From the NCBI RefSeq assembly GCF_014645835.1, contig NZ_BMMM01000012.1:316349-380348 (forward strand): a stretch of DNA of 64,000 nucleotides, given 5' to 3'. Under the pieces are notes generated by a model that saw nothing but the letters and a program-made list of their open reading frames with translations, ran no database searches and was not told the DNA's origin. Position 1 is the first letter of the stretch, and every line of letters starts with the position of its first letter. Of the stretch, positions 1 to 7,936 are shown piece after piece. A program made the translations under genes and the position numbers. This DNA comes from Streptomyces albiflavescens. GTDB taxonomy: Bacteria; Actinomycetota; Actinomycetes; Streptomycetales; Streptomycetaceae.

Positions 1-989
1 AGCATCTTGTCGGGCGAAGGACCGATGCCCGGCACGAAGTGAGCCGGCGAGAAGATGGACTGCTCGACCTCGGCGAAGATGTTCTCCGGGTTGCGGTTGA
101 GCTCCAGCTTGCCGATCTCGATCGGCGGGTAGTCCTCGTGCGGCCACACCTTGGTGAGGTCGAACGGGTTGAAGCGGTACGTCGCCGCGTCCGCCGCCGG
201 CATGATCTGCACCTGCACGGTCCACGTCGGGAAGTCGCCGCGCTCGATGGCCTCGCGCAGGTCGCGCTGGTGGGAGTCGGGGTCCTCACCGGCGAGCTTG
301 TTGGCCTCGGCCTGGGTGAGGTTCTTGATGCCCTGGTCGGTCTTGAAGTGGTACTTGACCCAGAAGACCTCGCCGGCCTCGTTGTTCCACTGGTACGTGT
401 GCGAGCCGTAGCCGTTCATGTGACGGTACGAGGCCGGGATGCCCCGGTCCCCGAACAGCCAGGTCACCTGGTGCGTGGACTCGGGGGACAGCCCCCAGAA
501 GTCCCACACGTTGTCCGCCTCCTGCGAGCCCGTGTACGGGTCGCGCTTCTGGGTGTGGATGAAGTCGGGGAACTTGATGGCGTCCTTGATGAAGAACACC
601 GGGGTGTTGTTGCCGACGAGGTCGTAGTTGCCCTCTTCGGTGTAGAACTTCAGCGCCCAGCCACGGGGGTCACGGACGGCGTCCGCGGCACCGAGGTTGC
701 CGGCCACGGTCGAGAAGCGCAGGAACGTCTCGGTCTGCTTGCCGATCTCGGAGAGGAACGTGGCACGCGTGTACGGGGTGACATCGGCGGTGACCGTGAA
801 GGTGCCGTAGGCACCGGCGCCACGAGCGTGCACGACACGCTCCGGTATGCGCTCACGGTTGAAGTGCGCGAGCTTTTCCAGCAGCAGCTGGTCCTGCACG
901 AGGACGGGCCCGCCGACGCCCGCGGTCTCGCTGTTCTGGTTGTCGGCCACCGGCGCGCCGGCCTCCGTCGTAAGCGGTCCCTGCGTCAC
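1..989 (-). CDS. katA: Catalase, N-terminal part (cut by window edge)
   Basis: Monofunctional haem catalase that converts H2O2 to water and oxygen in the cytoplasm. Translating the minus strand gives recognisable clade-3 catalase sequence: HFNRERIPERVVHARGAGAYG near residue 50 (contains the distal haem His), then FSTVAGNLGAADAVRDPRGW, GNNTPVFFIKDAIKFPDFIH and PFDLTKVWPHEDYPPIEIG. About 329 residues are present; the C-terminal third, including the proximal Tyr ligand, lies outside the window. I chose the GTG at 989 because AGGAGG sits 7 nt upstream. An in-frame ATG at 1007 would add six residues without a comparable site. The gene diverges from a Fur-family gene, an arrangement known for CatR-controlled catalase in Streptomyces. 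The symbol could equally be catA. Confidence 0.96.
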   Translation of the reverse strand, partial: MTQGPLTTEAGAPVADNQNSETAGVGGPVLVQDQLLLEKLAHFNRERIPERVVHARGAGAYGTFTVTADVTPYTRATFLSEIGKQTETFLRFSTVAGNLGAADAVRDPRGWALKFYTEEGNYDLVGNNTPVFFIKDAIKFPDFIHTQKRDPYTGSQEADNVWDFWGLSPESTHQVTWLFGDRGIPASYRHMNGYGSHTYQWNNEAGEVFWVKYHFKTDQGIKNLTQAEANKLAGEDPDSHQRDLREAIERGDFPTWTVQVQIMPAADAATYRFNPFDLTKVWPHEDYPPIEIGKLELNRNPENIFAEVEQSIFSPAHFVPGIGPSPDKM

Positions 990-1045
990 GTGCGCCTCCT
1001 GCGTCATTCCAGGCCAGTCCTGCCCCTTGGCCAATGCCGGTCTCG

Positions 1046-1073
1046 ATCCTACAATGGACATTGTCCAAGTCAA
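1046..1073 (-). promoter_or_regulatory. Catalase promoter with embedded CatR-type operator
   Basis: On the minus strand there is a -35 TTGACT (1073-1068) and a -10 TAGGAT (1051-1046) separated by 16 nt. A perfect 6-2-6 palindrome, ACAATG-GA-CATTGT, fills the spacer at 1051-1064. An operator between -35 and -10 would block RNA polymerase directly, as expected for peroxide-sensing Fur/PerR-type repression. The predicted start point is near 1040, about 50 nt before the catalase start codon. The palindrome and boxes are seen; binding by the neighbouring regulator is inferred. Confidence 0.8.
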
Positions 1074-1132
1074 GTGCAGCTCCAAAGTCACACCTGTTCG
1101 GGATCTGGTCCCCTTGCTGTTAGGCTGTCCGT

Positions 1133-1549
1133 ATGAGTGACCTGTTGGAACGGCTGCGCGGACGCGGATGGCGAATGACCGCGCAGCGACGTGTCGTGGC
1201 CGAGGTCCTCGACGGCGATCACGTCCACCTGACGGCCGACGAGGTACATGCGCGTGCCGTCGCCAAGCTGCCCGAGATCTCCCGGGCGACCGTCTACAAC
1301 ACGCTGGGTGAGCTGGTCTCACTCGGCGAGGTGCTGGAAGTCGCCACGGACAAGCGCGCCAAGCGGTACGACCCGAACGCGCACCGTCCGCACCACCACC
1401 TGGTCTGCGCCCAGTGCGGCGCCATCCGGGATGTCCACCCGACCGGCAATCCGCTCGCCGACCTCCCGGCCTCGGAGCGCTTCGGCTTCACGGTCTCGGA
1501 CGTCGAGGTGACGTACCGCGGCGTCTGCCCGAACTGCGCGGCAGGCTGA
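1133..1549 (+). CDS. catR: Fur-family peroxide-responsive repressor (CatR/PerR type)
   Basis: A 138-residue Fur/PerR-family metalloregulator. The N-terminal winged helix includes MTAQRRVV and SRATVYNTLGELVSLGEV. The C-terminal dimerisation domain has the His-rich HRPHHHLVC metal site and two CxxC pairs (CAQC and CPNC) that hold the structural zinc. The divergent catalase and the palindrome between the genes point to repression of catalase until peroxide oxidises the iron site. No Shine-Dalgarno precedes the ATG. Instead a -10-like TAGGCT at 1121-1126 lies 6 nt upstream of it, so the mRNA may be leaderless. Family assignment is firm; peroxide sensing is inferred from context. Confidence 0.93.
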   Translation: MSDLLERLRGRGWRMTAQRRVVAEVLDGDHVHLTADEVHARAVAKLPEISRATVYNTLGELVSLGEVLEVATDKRAKRYDPNAHRPHHHLVCAQCGAIRDVHPTGNPLADLPASERFGFTVSDVEVTYRGVCPNCAAG

Positions 1550-1567
1550 GCCCCGCCACGTCCACGA

Positions 1568-1598
1568 AAGCCCCGGCACGCGACGCGCGCCGGGGCTT
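1568..1598 (+). terminator. Intrinsic terminator after catR
   Basis: Perfect 10-bp stem AAGCCCCGGC (1568-1577) paired with GCCGGGGCTT (1589-1598), followed by CTGCTGTTC. It lies 19 nt after the catR stop codon. Confidence 0.85.
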
Positions 1599-1651
1599 CT
1601 GCTGTTCGCCGTCCACAGCGGCGTCTCTGCTCCACCGTCCATGAACACACC

Positions 1652-1683
1652 GAGGGCCGGAATCCTGTCGGATTCCGGCCCTC
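1652..1683 (-). terminator. Terminator downstream of the first initiator tRNA
   Basis: Perfect 14-bp stem (1652-1665 with 1670-1683) and a 4-nt loop, starting about 10 nt beyond the 3' end of the minus-strand tRNA gene. It faces catR's terminator, so it separates convergent transcripts. Confidence 0.85.
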
Positions 1684-1692
1684 AGCCTTCAG

Positions 1693-1766
1693 TAGCGGGG
1701 ACAGGATTTGAACCTGCGACCTCTGGGTTATGAGCCCAGCGAGCTACCGAGCTGCTCCACCCCGCG
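1693..1766 (-). tRNA. tRNA-fMet (CAT), initiator
   Basis: A 74-nt cloverleaf on the minus strand with anticodon CAT in loop CTCATAA. Two features mark it as the initiator: the anticodon stem carries the three consecutive G-C pairs (GGG/CCC), and position 1 (C) does not pair with position 72 (T). The T loop is GGTTCAAATCC. CCA is not encoded; the sequence after A73 is CTG. It is identical over its whole length to the copy at 4126-4199. Confidence 0.95.
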
Positions 1767-2027
1767 TCGATGAACTGAACAGTACGTCAACTGGGTGGAC
1801 CAGCGCAAATCCCTTGATCAAGCGCCCCGACATGCACCTTTGCAGCTCCGGCCGACGATCACGTGTCAGCCCCTCCGGCGTTCGAGGACCAGACGGTCAC
1901 AGCCGACAGCGGGGGCATGGGGGCGACAGAGGTGGTCCGGGAAAGCCAGCCCCCAGATACGGGACGGGCAGAGGCGGAGGGGTGAAACCGGCCTGGACCC
2001 CGGCCCTACCCCACCTCAGCCCCACCG

Positions 2028-3896
2028 TCACGCGGACAACTCCTCCCGCAGGGCATCCCGCAGCCGAGCCGCCCGCTCCGACACCTCCGCCGGTCCGAGA
2101 GAGACGGCACGGTCGGCCCACCGCTGCCCCTCGGCAAGCTCCCCCTGCCTCGCGTAGACGAGCGCCAGCCGAAGCGCGGCCCGCCCGTGCCCCGCGTCAG
2201 CGGCCCGCGTCCACCACAACGCGGCCTCCGGCTCACTCCCCTCCCGAGCCAGCAGCAGCCCAAGATTGAACGCCCCGTTCCGAGACCCGGCCTCGGCGGC
2301 CTCGCGGTACCACCGAGCCGCCTCCACCACATCGCCCCGCGCGGCGGCCAGCATCCCGACCCGCACCTGCGCCCGCCGATGCCCCTGGGACGCCGCCCGC
2401 TCGTACCACTCCTCGCACTCGCTCTTCTCCTGAGCGGGCTCCCCCAGCTCATGAGCGGGCGCCGGCGGCCGCCGCGCGTCGAGCACGGCGGCAAGCCGGT
2501 ACGCGGCCTCCGCGCTACCGCCCCCCGCCGCAGACCGCAGATGCCGCTCGGCGGCCGGCTCGTCCCCCTCCCGGAGCCTCGCGATGGCGACCTGGAGTGC
2601 CGCCTCGGTGTGCCCGGCGGCGGCAGCCCGCTCGTACCAGCGCAGCGCGGCCGCGTCGTCGTCCTCGCTCCCCCGCCCGGCATGCAGAATTCCGAGGTTG
2701 AACGCGGCGTCCACACTTCCGGCCTCGGCGGCCTTGGAGAACCAGGGCTCGGCCCCGGCCGCGTCGCCGACCTGCAGCAACAGGATCGCCAAGGCATTCG
2801 CGGCCTCGCGATGACCGGCGTACGCGGCCCGTCGATACCACTGCTCGGCCTGCGCGGTCCGCCCCTGCTCGGCGCAGAGCAGTCCGAGGTTGTACGCCCC
2901 GTTCACATCGCCCGCGTCCATCGCGGCCCGGTACCACCGCTCGGCGGTCTGCGTCTCACCTCGCTCGGCGTGCAGCGCGCCCAGGGCGTTCGCGGCGTTC
3001 CCGTCCCCGTCCTGCGCGGCTCGCAGCCACCAGACGGCGGCGCTCTCCGTGTCCCCCGCGTCCCGCAGCAGGAACCCGAGCGCGCAGGCGGCCCGCGCCT
3101 CGCCGTCCTTGGCGGACGTCAGATACCAGCGCCCGGCCTCCTTGAGGTCACCCCGCTTCTCCAGAATCGCCCCGAGGTGCAGCGCGGCCCTCCGGTGACC
3201 GCGCGCGGCGGCCTGCCGGTACCACTGCTCGGCCTCTTCACCCGCAGCGCCGATGACACCGATGACACCGATGACACCGTTGTCAGCGCCGACCTGGACC
3301 GCGTCCGCGGCCTTGCGATCAAGCGTCCGCGCCAGCCGGTAGGCGGCCTCGCGGTGCCCGCGCTCGGCGGCGGCCCGCATCCACTGCTCGGCCCCGACAT
3401 CACTGCGGTGCTCCAGCAGGTCGGCGAGTGCGTATGCGCCGAGGGCGTGTCCCTGCTCGGCGGACTGGCGCAGCCAGTACTCGGCGGCGGGCTCGTCGCC
3501 GCGCTCGCGATGGTGCCGCCCGAGCGCGTGCGCGGCGGCCGCGGAACCCGCGACCGCGGCGATCCGCCACCATCCGGCGGCCTCGTCGGCGTACCCGCGC
3601 TGATGCAGGAGGACACCCAGGTTGTTGGCGGCGGCGCGGTCACCGGCGGCGGTGGCAGCGCGCAACTGAGGCTCGGCTCCGTCGAGATCACCGCGGCGCA
3701 GCAGCATGGCCCCGAGGACGCTCATCGCCTCGACGTCGCCGGCTTCGGCCGCGAGCCTTTGGCGCGTTTCCTCGACAGCCTCGCCGGTTTCGTCCCGGTC
3801 GGAAGGCTGCGTGAGATCCGCAGGCTGCGCAAAGTCGGCATGCTGCGCAAACCGCCCCGTATCCAACAGAGTTGCCTTGTCCCCCATAACGTCCAT
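2028..3896 (-). CDS. Sel1-like/TPR repeat protein
   Basis: A 622-residue solenoid protein, probably cytoplasmic since no signal peptide or membrane helix is seen. After about 45 variable residues it consists of about fifteen 34-37-residue alpha-helical repeats of Sel1-like type. The recurring pattern is A..LG.L...RGD...AE.WYR.AA..G, with examples AAYRLARTLDRK, AFNLGLLLAREGSEPEAALWW and ALRLALVYARQGEL. Such repeats act as protein-binding scaffolds; the partner is not visible. A short VIGVIGVIG insertion near residue 210 comes from a 9-bp DNA repeat at 3250-3276 and breaks the regular repeat spacing. The gene stands alone between two identical tRNA genes. Confidence 0.88.
   Translation of the reverse strand: MDVMGDKATLLDTGRFAQHADFAQPADLTQPSDRDETGEAVEETRQRLAAEAGDVEAMSVLGAMLLRRGDLDGAEPQLRAATAAGDRAAANNLGVLLHQRGYADEAAGWWRIAAVAGSAAAAHALGRHHRERGDEPAAEYWLRQSAEQGHALGAYALADLLEHRSDVGAEQWMRAAAERGHREAAYRLARTLDRKAADAVQVGADNGVIGVIGVIGAAGEEAEQWYRQAAARGHRRAALHLGAILEKRGDLKEAGRWYLTSAKDGEARAACALGFLLRDAGDTESAAVWWLRAAQDGDGNAANALGALHAERGETQTAERWYRAAMDAGDVNGAYNLGLLCAEQGRTAQAEQWYRRAAYAGHREAANALAILLLQVGDAAGAEPWFSKAAEAGSVDAAFNLGILHAGRGSEDDDAAALRWYERAAAAGHTEAALQVAIARLREGDEPAAERHLRSAAGGGSAEAAYRLAAVLDARRPPAPAHELGEPAQEKSECEEWYERAASQGHRRAQVRVGMLAAARGDVVEAARWYREAAEAGSRNGAFNLGLLLAREGSEPEAALWWTRAADAGHGRAALRLALVYARQGELAEGQRWADRAVSLGPAEVSERAARLRDALREELSA
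3250..3276 (-). repeat. 9-bp microrepeat inside the Sel1-repeat gene
   Basis: Three tandem copies of GATGACACC (on the plus strand), encoding VIG-VIG-VIG on the minus strand. The unit is a multiple of three, so copy-number slippage would keep the frame. Confidence 0.8.
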
Positions 3897-4079
3897 CGTC
3901 GCACCACCTGCAACCTGGGTACACCTGGTATACCGCAGCCAGTGAGGTCACTTCAGCGTTTTGTCGACATGCCCACAGAGAGACAAGTCAAACACAGATT
4001 TCCCAACTCCCCCCGCATGGCGCAGCACTTCACGCAAGTCGCCAGGTCACCAGGGGCGCCTCGGCGTGGCGCGGCACAC

Positions 4080-4120
4080 GTCGAAGGCCCGGATCCATGA
4101 TCAGGATCCGGGCCTTCGAC
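4080..4120 (-). terminator. Terminator downstream of the second initiator tRNA
   Basis: Perfect 17-bp inverted repeat (4080-4096 with 4104-4120) with a 7-nt loop, placed 5 nt beyond the 3' end of the minus-strand tRNA. Confidence 0.85.
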
Positions 4121-4125
4121 TTCAG

Positions 4126-4199
4126 TAGCGGGGACAGGATTTGAACCTGCGACCTCTGGGTTATGAGCCCAGCGAGCTACCGAGCTGCTCCACCCCGCG
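4126..4199 (-). tRNA. tRNA-fMet (CAT), initiator, second copy
   Basis: Identical over 74 nt to the gene at 1693-1766, with the same CAT anticodon, G-C-rich anticodon stem and mismatched 1-72 pair. Flanking sequences differ except for GTAGCGGGG-adjacent CTTCA at the 3' side, so this is a gene duplication and not a larger repeat. The two copies are in direct orientation 2.4 kb apart. Confidence 0.95.
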
Positions 4200-4242
4200 C
4201 CGTTGTGCTGCAACCGTACCACGGCGCGGGGTGGGCTCCTGA

Positions 4243-7179
4243 TCAGCCGCTTCCGGAGCTCTTGTCGCTGCTCTTACTTCCATCGCTGCTAGTGCCACCG
4301 CTGGTTTTGTCGGCCGTGGCCTGCGCGTCCTCCGCTCGTTTCAGCGCGTCCTCAAGATCCTTCTGTGCCTGGCCGTACGCCGGCCAGTCGCCCTTCTTCA
4401 GGGCTTCCTGTCCCTGATCGAAGGCCTTCTGGGCGTCCTTGAGCGCCTCTTGGACCGTTGGGTTGCTCGACGTGGGCGGCTTCGTGGTCCCCCCGTCGGA
4501 CGGCGGGGTGGTCGAACCGTCCGCTCCGAAGACCTTGTTGAGCGCCTTGTCGAGTGTGTCCTCGAAGGCGGTGCTGCCTCCGTAGGTCACCAGCACCTTG
4601 CGCAGCAGTGGGTACTTGAGGTCACCACCGCGTACGTAGACGGGCTCCACATAGAGCAGTCCTCCGTCGAGCGGAACCGTCAGCAGGTTGCCGTACTCGA
4701 TGTCCGAGTCACCGCCCTTGAGGAGTCTGATGGACTCGGCGATGGATGGCTCGGAGTTGAACTGGCTCTGCACCCGTTTGGGTCCGTCGACGGTTCTGCC
4801 CGTCGGCAGTTTCAGGATGCTGATCTTGCCGTAACCGGGCTTGCCCGCTTCGGCGTTGACGGACACGAAGCCACTCAGGTTGTCACGGCCGTTGGGCGTC
4901 ATCGTCGTCGTCAGCGAGAACGACTGCGTCGTCTCGCCGGGCAGCTTCATGCTCAGGTAGTAAGGCGGCACGGGCCCCGACTTGTTGGTCGGGTCGTCGG
5001 GGACCTGCCACACCTCACTGCCGCTGAGGAACGTCTGCGCGTCCTTGACGTGGTAGCGGGTGAGCAGTTCGCGCTGGACCTTGAACAGGTCCTGCGGATA
5101 CCGCAGATGAGCCATCAGCGACGGCGAGATCGAGTCCTTGGACTCCACCGTGTTCGGGAACGCCTTCATCCAGGTCTTCAGGACCGGGTCCTTGGTGTCC
5201 CACTGGTAGAGCTTGACCTCGCCGGTGTACGCGTCGACGGTCGCCTTCACCGAGTTGCGGATGTAGTTGACCTGGTTCTGCTGGGCCACCACCGCGCGCT
5301 GGTTGTTGGCCGCCGTCAGCGAGTCCGCCGTCGTGTCACCGAGCGTGGTGCGGGAGGCGTACGGATAGCCGTTGGTGGTCGTGTACGCGTCGACGATCCA
5401 CTGGATCTTCCCGTCGACGACCGCCGGGTAGGCGTCGCCGTCGATGGTCAGCCAGGGGGCGACCGCCTCGACCCGCTCCTTGGGCGTGCGGTTGTAGAGG
5501 ATCCGCGAACCCTCGCCGATCGCACCGGAGTACAGGATCTGCGGCTCGCCGAACGCCACCGCGTACGCGGCCCGGTTGATCGGGCTGGAGAGGCTGACGC
5601 CGCTCTTGCCCTTGTAGCTGGTGGTCTTCTCGCCGCTGTCGTCGGAGTAGTCGATCTCCTTCTGGGGACCGCCGACGATCGAGTACTGGGTGGTCTTCTC
5701 GCCGTAGTAGATCTGCTGCTGATACGTGCCCAGGTCGCCCTTGGACGGCAGGTTGTACTCGGTGAAGACCGGGCGGCCCTCGCTGTCGGCCGAGGTGCCC
5801 TTGGCCGCGACGACGCCGTATCCGTGGGTGTAGCGGAAGTGGTCGTTGATCCAGTTGTTCTTCGGGATGCCCTGGAGGTTCAGCTCACGCAGACCGATGA
5901 CCGTGTCCTGGGCCTTGCCGTCCTTGGTGTACCGGTCGACGTCCAGGTTCGACGGGAAGCCGTAGTAGTTCCGCACCTGCTGGAGCTGCTGGAAGGTCGG
6001 CGACACGATGTTCGGGTCCATCAGACGGAGGCTCGCGGCGTTGTTCGCGTCGTCGCGCAGCGCGGCCTTGTCCTTGGTGTTGCTCGTGCCCGGGTAGTCC
6101 GTCACCTTGGTGCCGTCGATCCCGTACGCCTCGCGGGTCGCCTTCAGGTTCTTCTCGACGTACGGCGCTTCCTTGGCCTGCTCGTTCGGCTGGACCTGGA
6201 ACTTCTGGACGATCGCCGGGTACAGGCCGCCGATGAGGATCGCCGAGAGCACCATCAGGCCGAAGCCAATGACGGGCAGCTGCCAGGTGCGCCGCCACAG
6301 GGTGGCGAAGAAGAGCAGCGCGCAGATGACGGCGATGCAGAACAGGATCGTCTTGGCGGGCAGATACGCGTTCGCGTCCACGTACCTCAGGCCCGTCCAG
6401 TTGCCGGTCGCCTTGAAGTCACTGGACTTCACGGCGAGTCCGTACCGGTCCAGCCAGTAGGCGACCGCCTTCAGCGCGACGAAGATGCCGAGGAGCACCG
6501 AGAGGTGCCCGGTGGCCGCGCCCGTGGCGCGCGCCCCCGGGCTGGTGATCCGCAGCCCGCCGTACAGGTAGTGCGTGAGCGCGGCGGCGATCAGCGAGAG
6601 CACCGCGGCCGCGAAGCCGAAGCCGAGCAGGAAGCGGTACCAGGGCAGGTCGAAGGCGTAGAAGGAGACGTCGAGGTGGAACTGGGGGTCCTTCTGGTGG
6701 AAGGGCACCCCGTTCACCCACATCAGCCAGGTGCGCCACTGGCCCGAGGCGGATGCTCCGGCGATCAGCCCCACCAGGGAGGTGATGCCGAGCAGCAGCC
6801 ACGTCTTGTAGGGCGCGATGCCCATCCGGTACCGGTCGAGGCTCTGCTGCTCCATCGACATGGCGCTGAGCGGCGGGCGCAGCCGGTGCGCCAGCCAGAT
6901 GTTCACGCCGACCGAGACCGCCATCAGCAGGCCGAAGACGAAGAAGAGCCCGACCTTGGTCCACAGGGTGGTCGTGAAGACGGACGAGTAATGAACCGAT
7001 CGGTACCAGAGCCAGTCCGTCCAGAACCCCGCGAACATGACGAAGGCCATGGCCAGCACGGCCAGCACACCCAACGTCATGAGCAGGGTCCGGACACGCC
7101 GGGAGGGTCGGCCCACTCTGATCCGTGGCCCCGTCGGGCCTCCGCCGCGGTCCGGCATCTGGAAAGCCAAGGTGCGCAC
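4243..7179 (-). CDS. UPF0182 family large membrane protein
   Basis: A 978-residue integral membrane protein of the UPF0182/COG1615 family, common in actinobacteria and of unproved function. The N-terminal third carries about seven hydrophobic helices, such as LLMTLGVLAVLAMAFVMFAG (about 32-51), VGLFFVFGLLMAVSVGVNIW, ILFCIAVICALLFFATLW and VIGFGLMVLSAILIGGLYP. A long domain of about 550 residues follows, predicted extracytoplasmic. The tail is charged, Ala/Lys/Asp-rich and coiled-coil-like, with QEALKDAQKAFDQGQEAL, and ends Ser/Gly-rich. The start is uncertain: GTG at 7179 is used here, while an ATG at 7158 is equally plausible because neither has a strong ribosome site. It diverges from the PPA1309-family gene. 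Confidence 0.92.
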   Translation of the reverse strand: MRTLAFQMPDRGGGPTGPRIRVGRPSRRVRTLLMTLGVLAVLAMAFVMFAGFWTDWLWYRSVHYSSVFTTTLWTKVGLFFVFGLLMAVSVGVNIWLAHRLRPPLSAMSMEQQSLDRYRMGIAPYKTWLLLGITSLVGLIAGASASGQWRTWLMWVNGVPFHQKDPQFHLDVSFYAFDLPWYRFLLGFGFAAAVLSLIAAALTHYLYGGLRITSPGARATGAATGHLSVLLGIFVALKAVAYWLDRYGLAVKSSDFKATGNWTGLRYVDANAYLPAKTILFCIAVICALLFFATLWRRTWQLPVIGFGLMVLSAILIGGLYPAIVQKFQVQPNEQAKEAPYVEKNLKATREAYGIDGTKVTDYPGTSNTKDKAALRDDANNAASLRLMDPNIVSPTFQQLQQVRNYYGFPSNLDVDRYTKDGKAQDTVIGLRELNLQGIPKNNWINDHFRYTHGYGVVAAKGTSADSEGRPVFTEYNLPSKGDLGTYQQQIYYGEKTTQYSIVGGPQKEIDYSDDSGEKTTSYKGKSGVSLSSPINRAAYAVAFGEPQILYSGAIGEGSRILYNRTPKERVEAVAPWLTIDGDAYPAVVDGKIQWIVDAYTTTNGYPYASRTTLGDTTADSLTAANNQRAVVAQQNQVNYIRNSVKATVDAYTGEVKLYQWDTKDPVLKTWMKAFPNTVESKDSISPSLMAHLRYPQDLFKVQRELLTRYHVKDAQTFLSGSEVWQVPDDPTNKSGPVPPYYLSMKLPGETTQSFSLTTTMTPNGRDNLSGFVSVNAEAGKPGYGKISILKLPTGRTVDGPKRVQSQFNSEPSIAESIRLLKGGDSDIEYGNLLTVPLDGGLLYVEPVYVRGGDLKYPLLRKVLVTYGGSTAFEDTLDKALNKVFGADGSTTPPSDGGTTKPPTSSNPTVQEALKDAQKAFDQGQEALKKGDWPAYGQAQKDLEDALKRAEDAQATADKTSGGTSSDGSKSSDKSSGSG

Positions 7180-7321
7180 CTCGAAGTCGCTGTTGATCCG
7201 TCAGGCCCCCGTGATGGTGGACCGTCCGTAAGGCTCCGTGATCGTGGGGCCTCATCTATGCAACTTACTCACGCTTTACTCGGTTCCCGCTTCCGGGTAT
7301 TAACGAGGCAGGATTGTGACC

Positions 7322-7864
7322 ATGTCCAACACTCCCATGGCAGCGAGCCCGCTCACCCGGGCCGTACTCGAAATCGACGAGTACGCCTCCGGCCTCGGCT
7401 GGGACCAGCCCGCTCGCCTCTTCGCCCTCGTAGACACCGCGCGACTGCGGGCCCAGGAACCCGGCCTCGCGGCCCAGCTCGGCCTGCAGGACGAACCGGA
7501 GACCACCGGTCTCACCCCCATCGAGCAGGACGAGATCCCTGCCGACAAGCCGCTCGACGAGTTCCTCGGCACCATCGCCTGGCCGGACGCCGTGGTCGGC
7601 TGCGCGCTCACGGTGGAGCGGCTGATGCTGCCGCCGTCCGCGGAAGCCTCCGTCCCGGAGGGCCTCAGCGAGAAGAAGCTCGCCAAGTGGGTCGCCGAGC
7701 ACCCGGACCGTCAGGAGGTACGCATGACGGTCGGCGTCCTGCGCGACGGCACCCGCGACTCGGCGCTCCGTCTGCGCGAGAAGGACGCGCCCACGGAGGT
7801 GCTCACGGGGTCGGGCCTGGTGCCGGGTCTGGCGGAGGCACTGTCGGCGACGTTCGCGGACTGA
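7322..7864 (+). CDS. PPA1309 family protein
   Basis: A 180-residue soluble protein of the actinobacterial PPA1309 family; no biochemical role is established. The N-terminus SPLTRAVLEIDEYASGLGWD and the central FLGTIAWPDAVVGCALTVER are the recognisable family segments; the C-terminus ends in GSGLVPGLAEALSATFAD. I used ATG 7322, with AGGA ending 8 nt upstream; a GTG two codons earlier (7316) is also possible. The gene is divergent from UPF0182 and convergent with the PDZ protease, a neighbourhood often kept in actinobacteria. Confidence 0.85.
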   Translation: MSNTPMAASPLTRAVLEIDEYASGLGWDQPARLFALVDTARLRAQEPGLAAQLGLQDEPETTGLTPIEQDEIPADKPLDEFLGTIAWPDAVVGCALTVERLMLPPSAEASVPEGLSEKKLAKWVAEHPDRQEVRMTVGVLRDGTRDSALRLREKDAPTEVLTGSGLVPGLAEALSATFAD

Positions 7865-7876
7865 TCTCTCGCTGTA

Positions 7877-7920
7877 CGTGGCTGGGGGCGCCCCCTGATT
7901 CCGGGGCGCCCCCAGCCACG
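7877..7920. terminator. Bidirectional terminator
   Basis: Perfect 18-bp inverted repeat (7877-7894 with 7903-7920) around an 8-nt loop, between the convergent PPA1309 and PDZ-protease genes. No T-run follows on either side, which is common for GC-rich actinobacterial terminators. Confidence 0.85.
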
Positions 7921-7936
7921 CACAACCCGATGTCCG

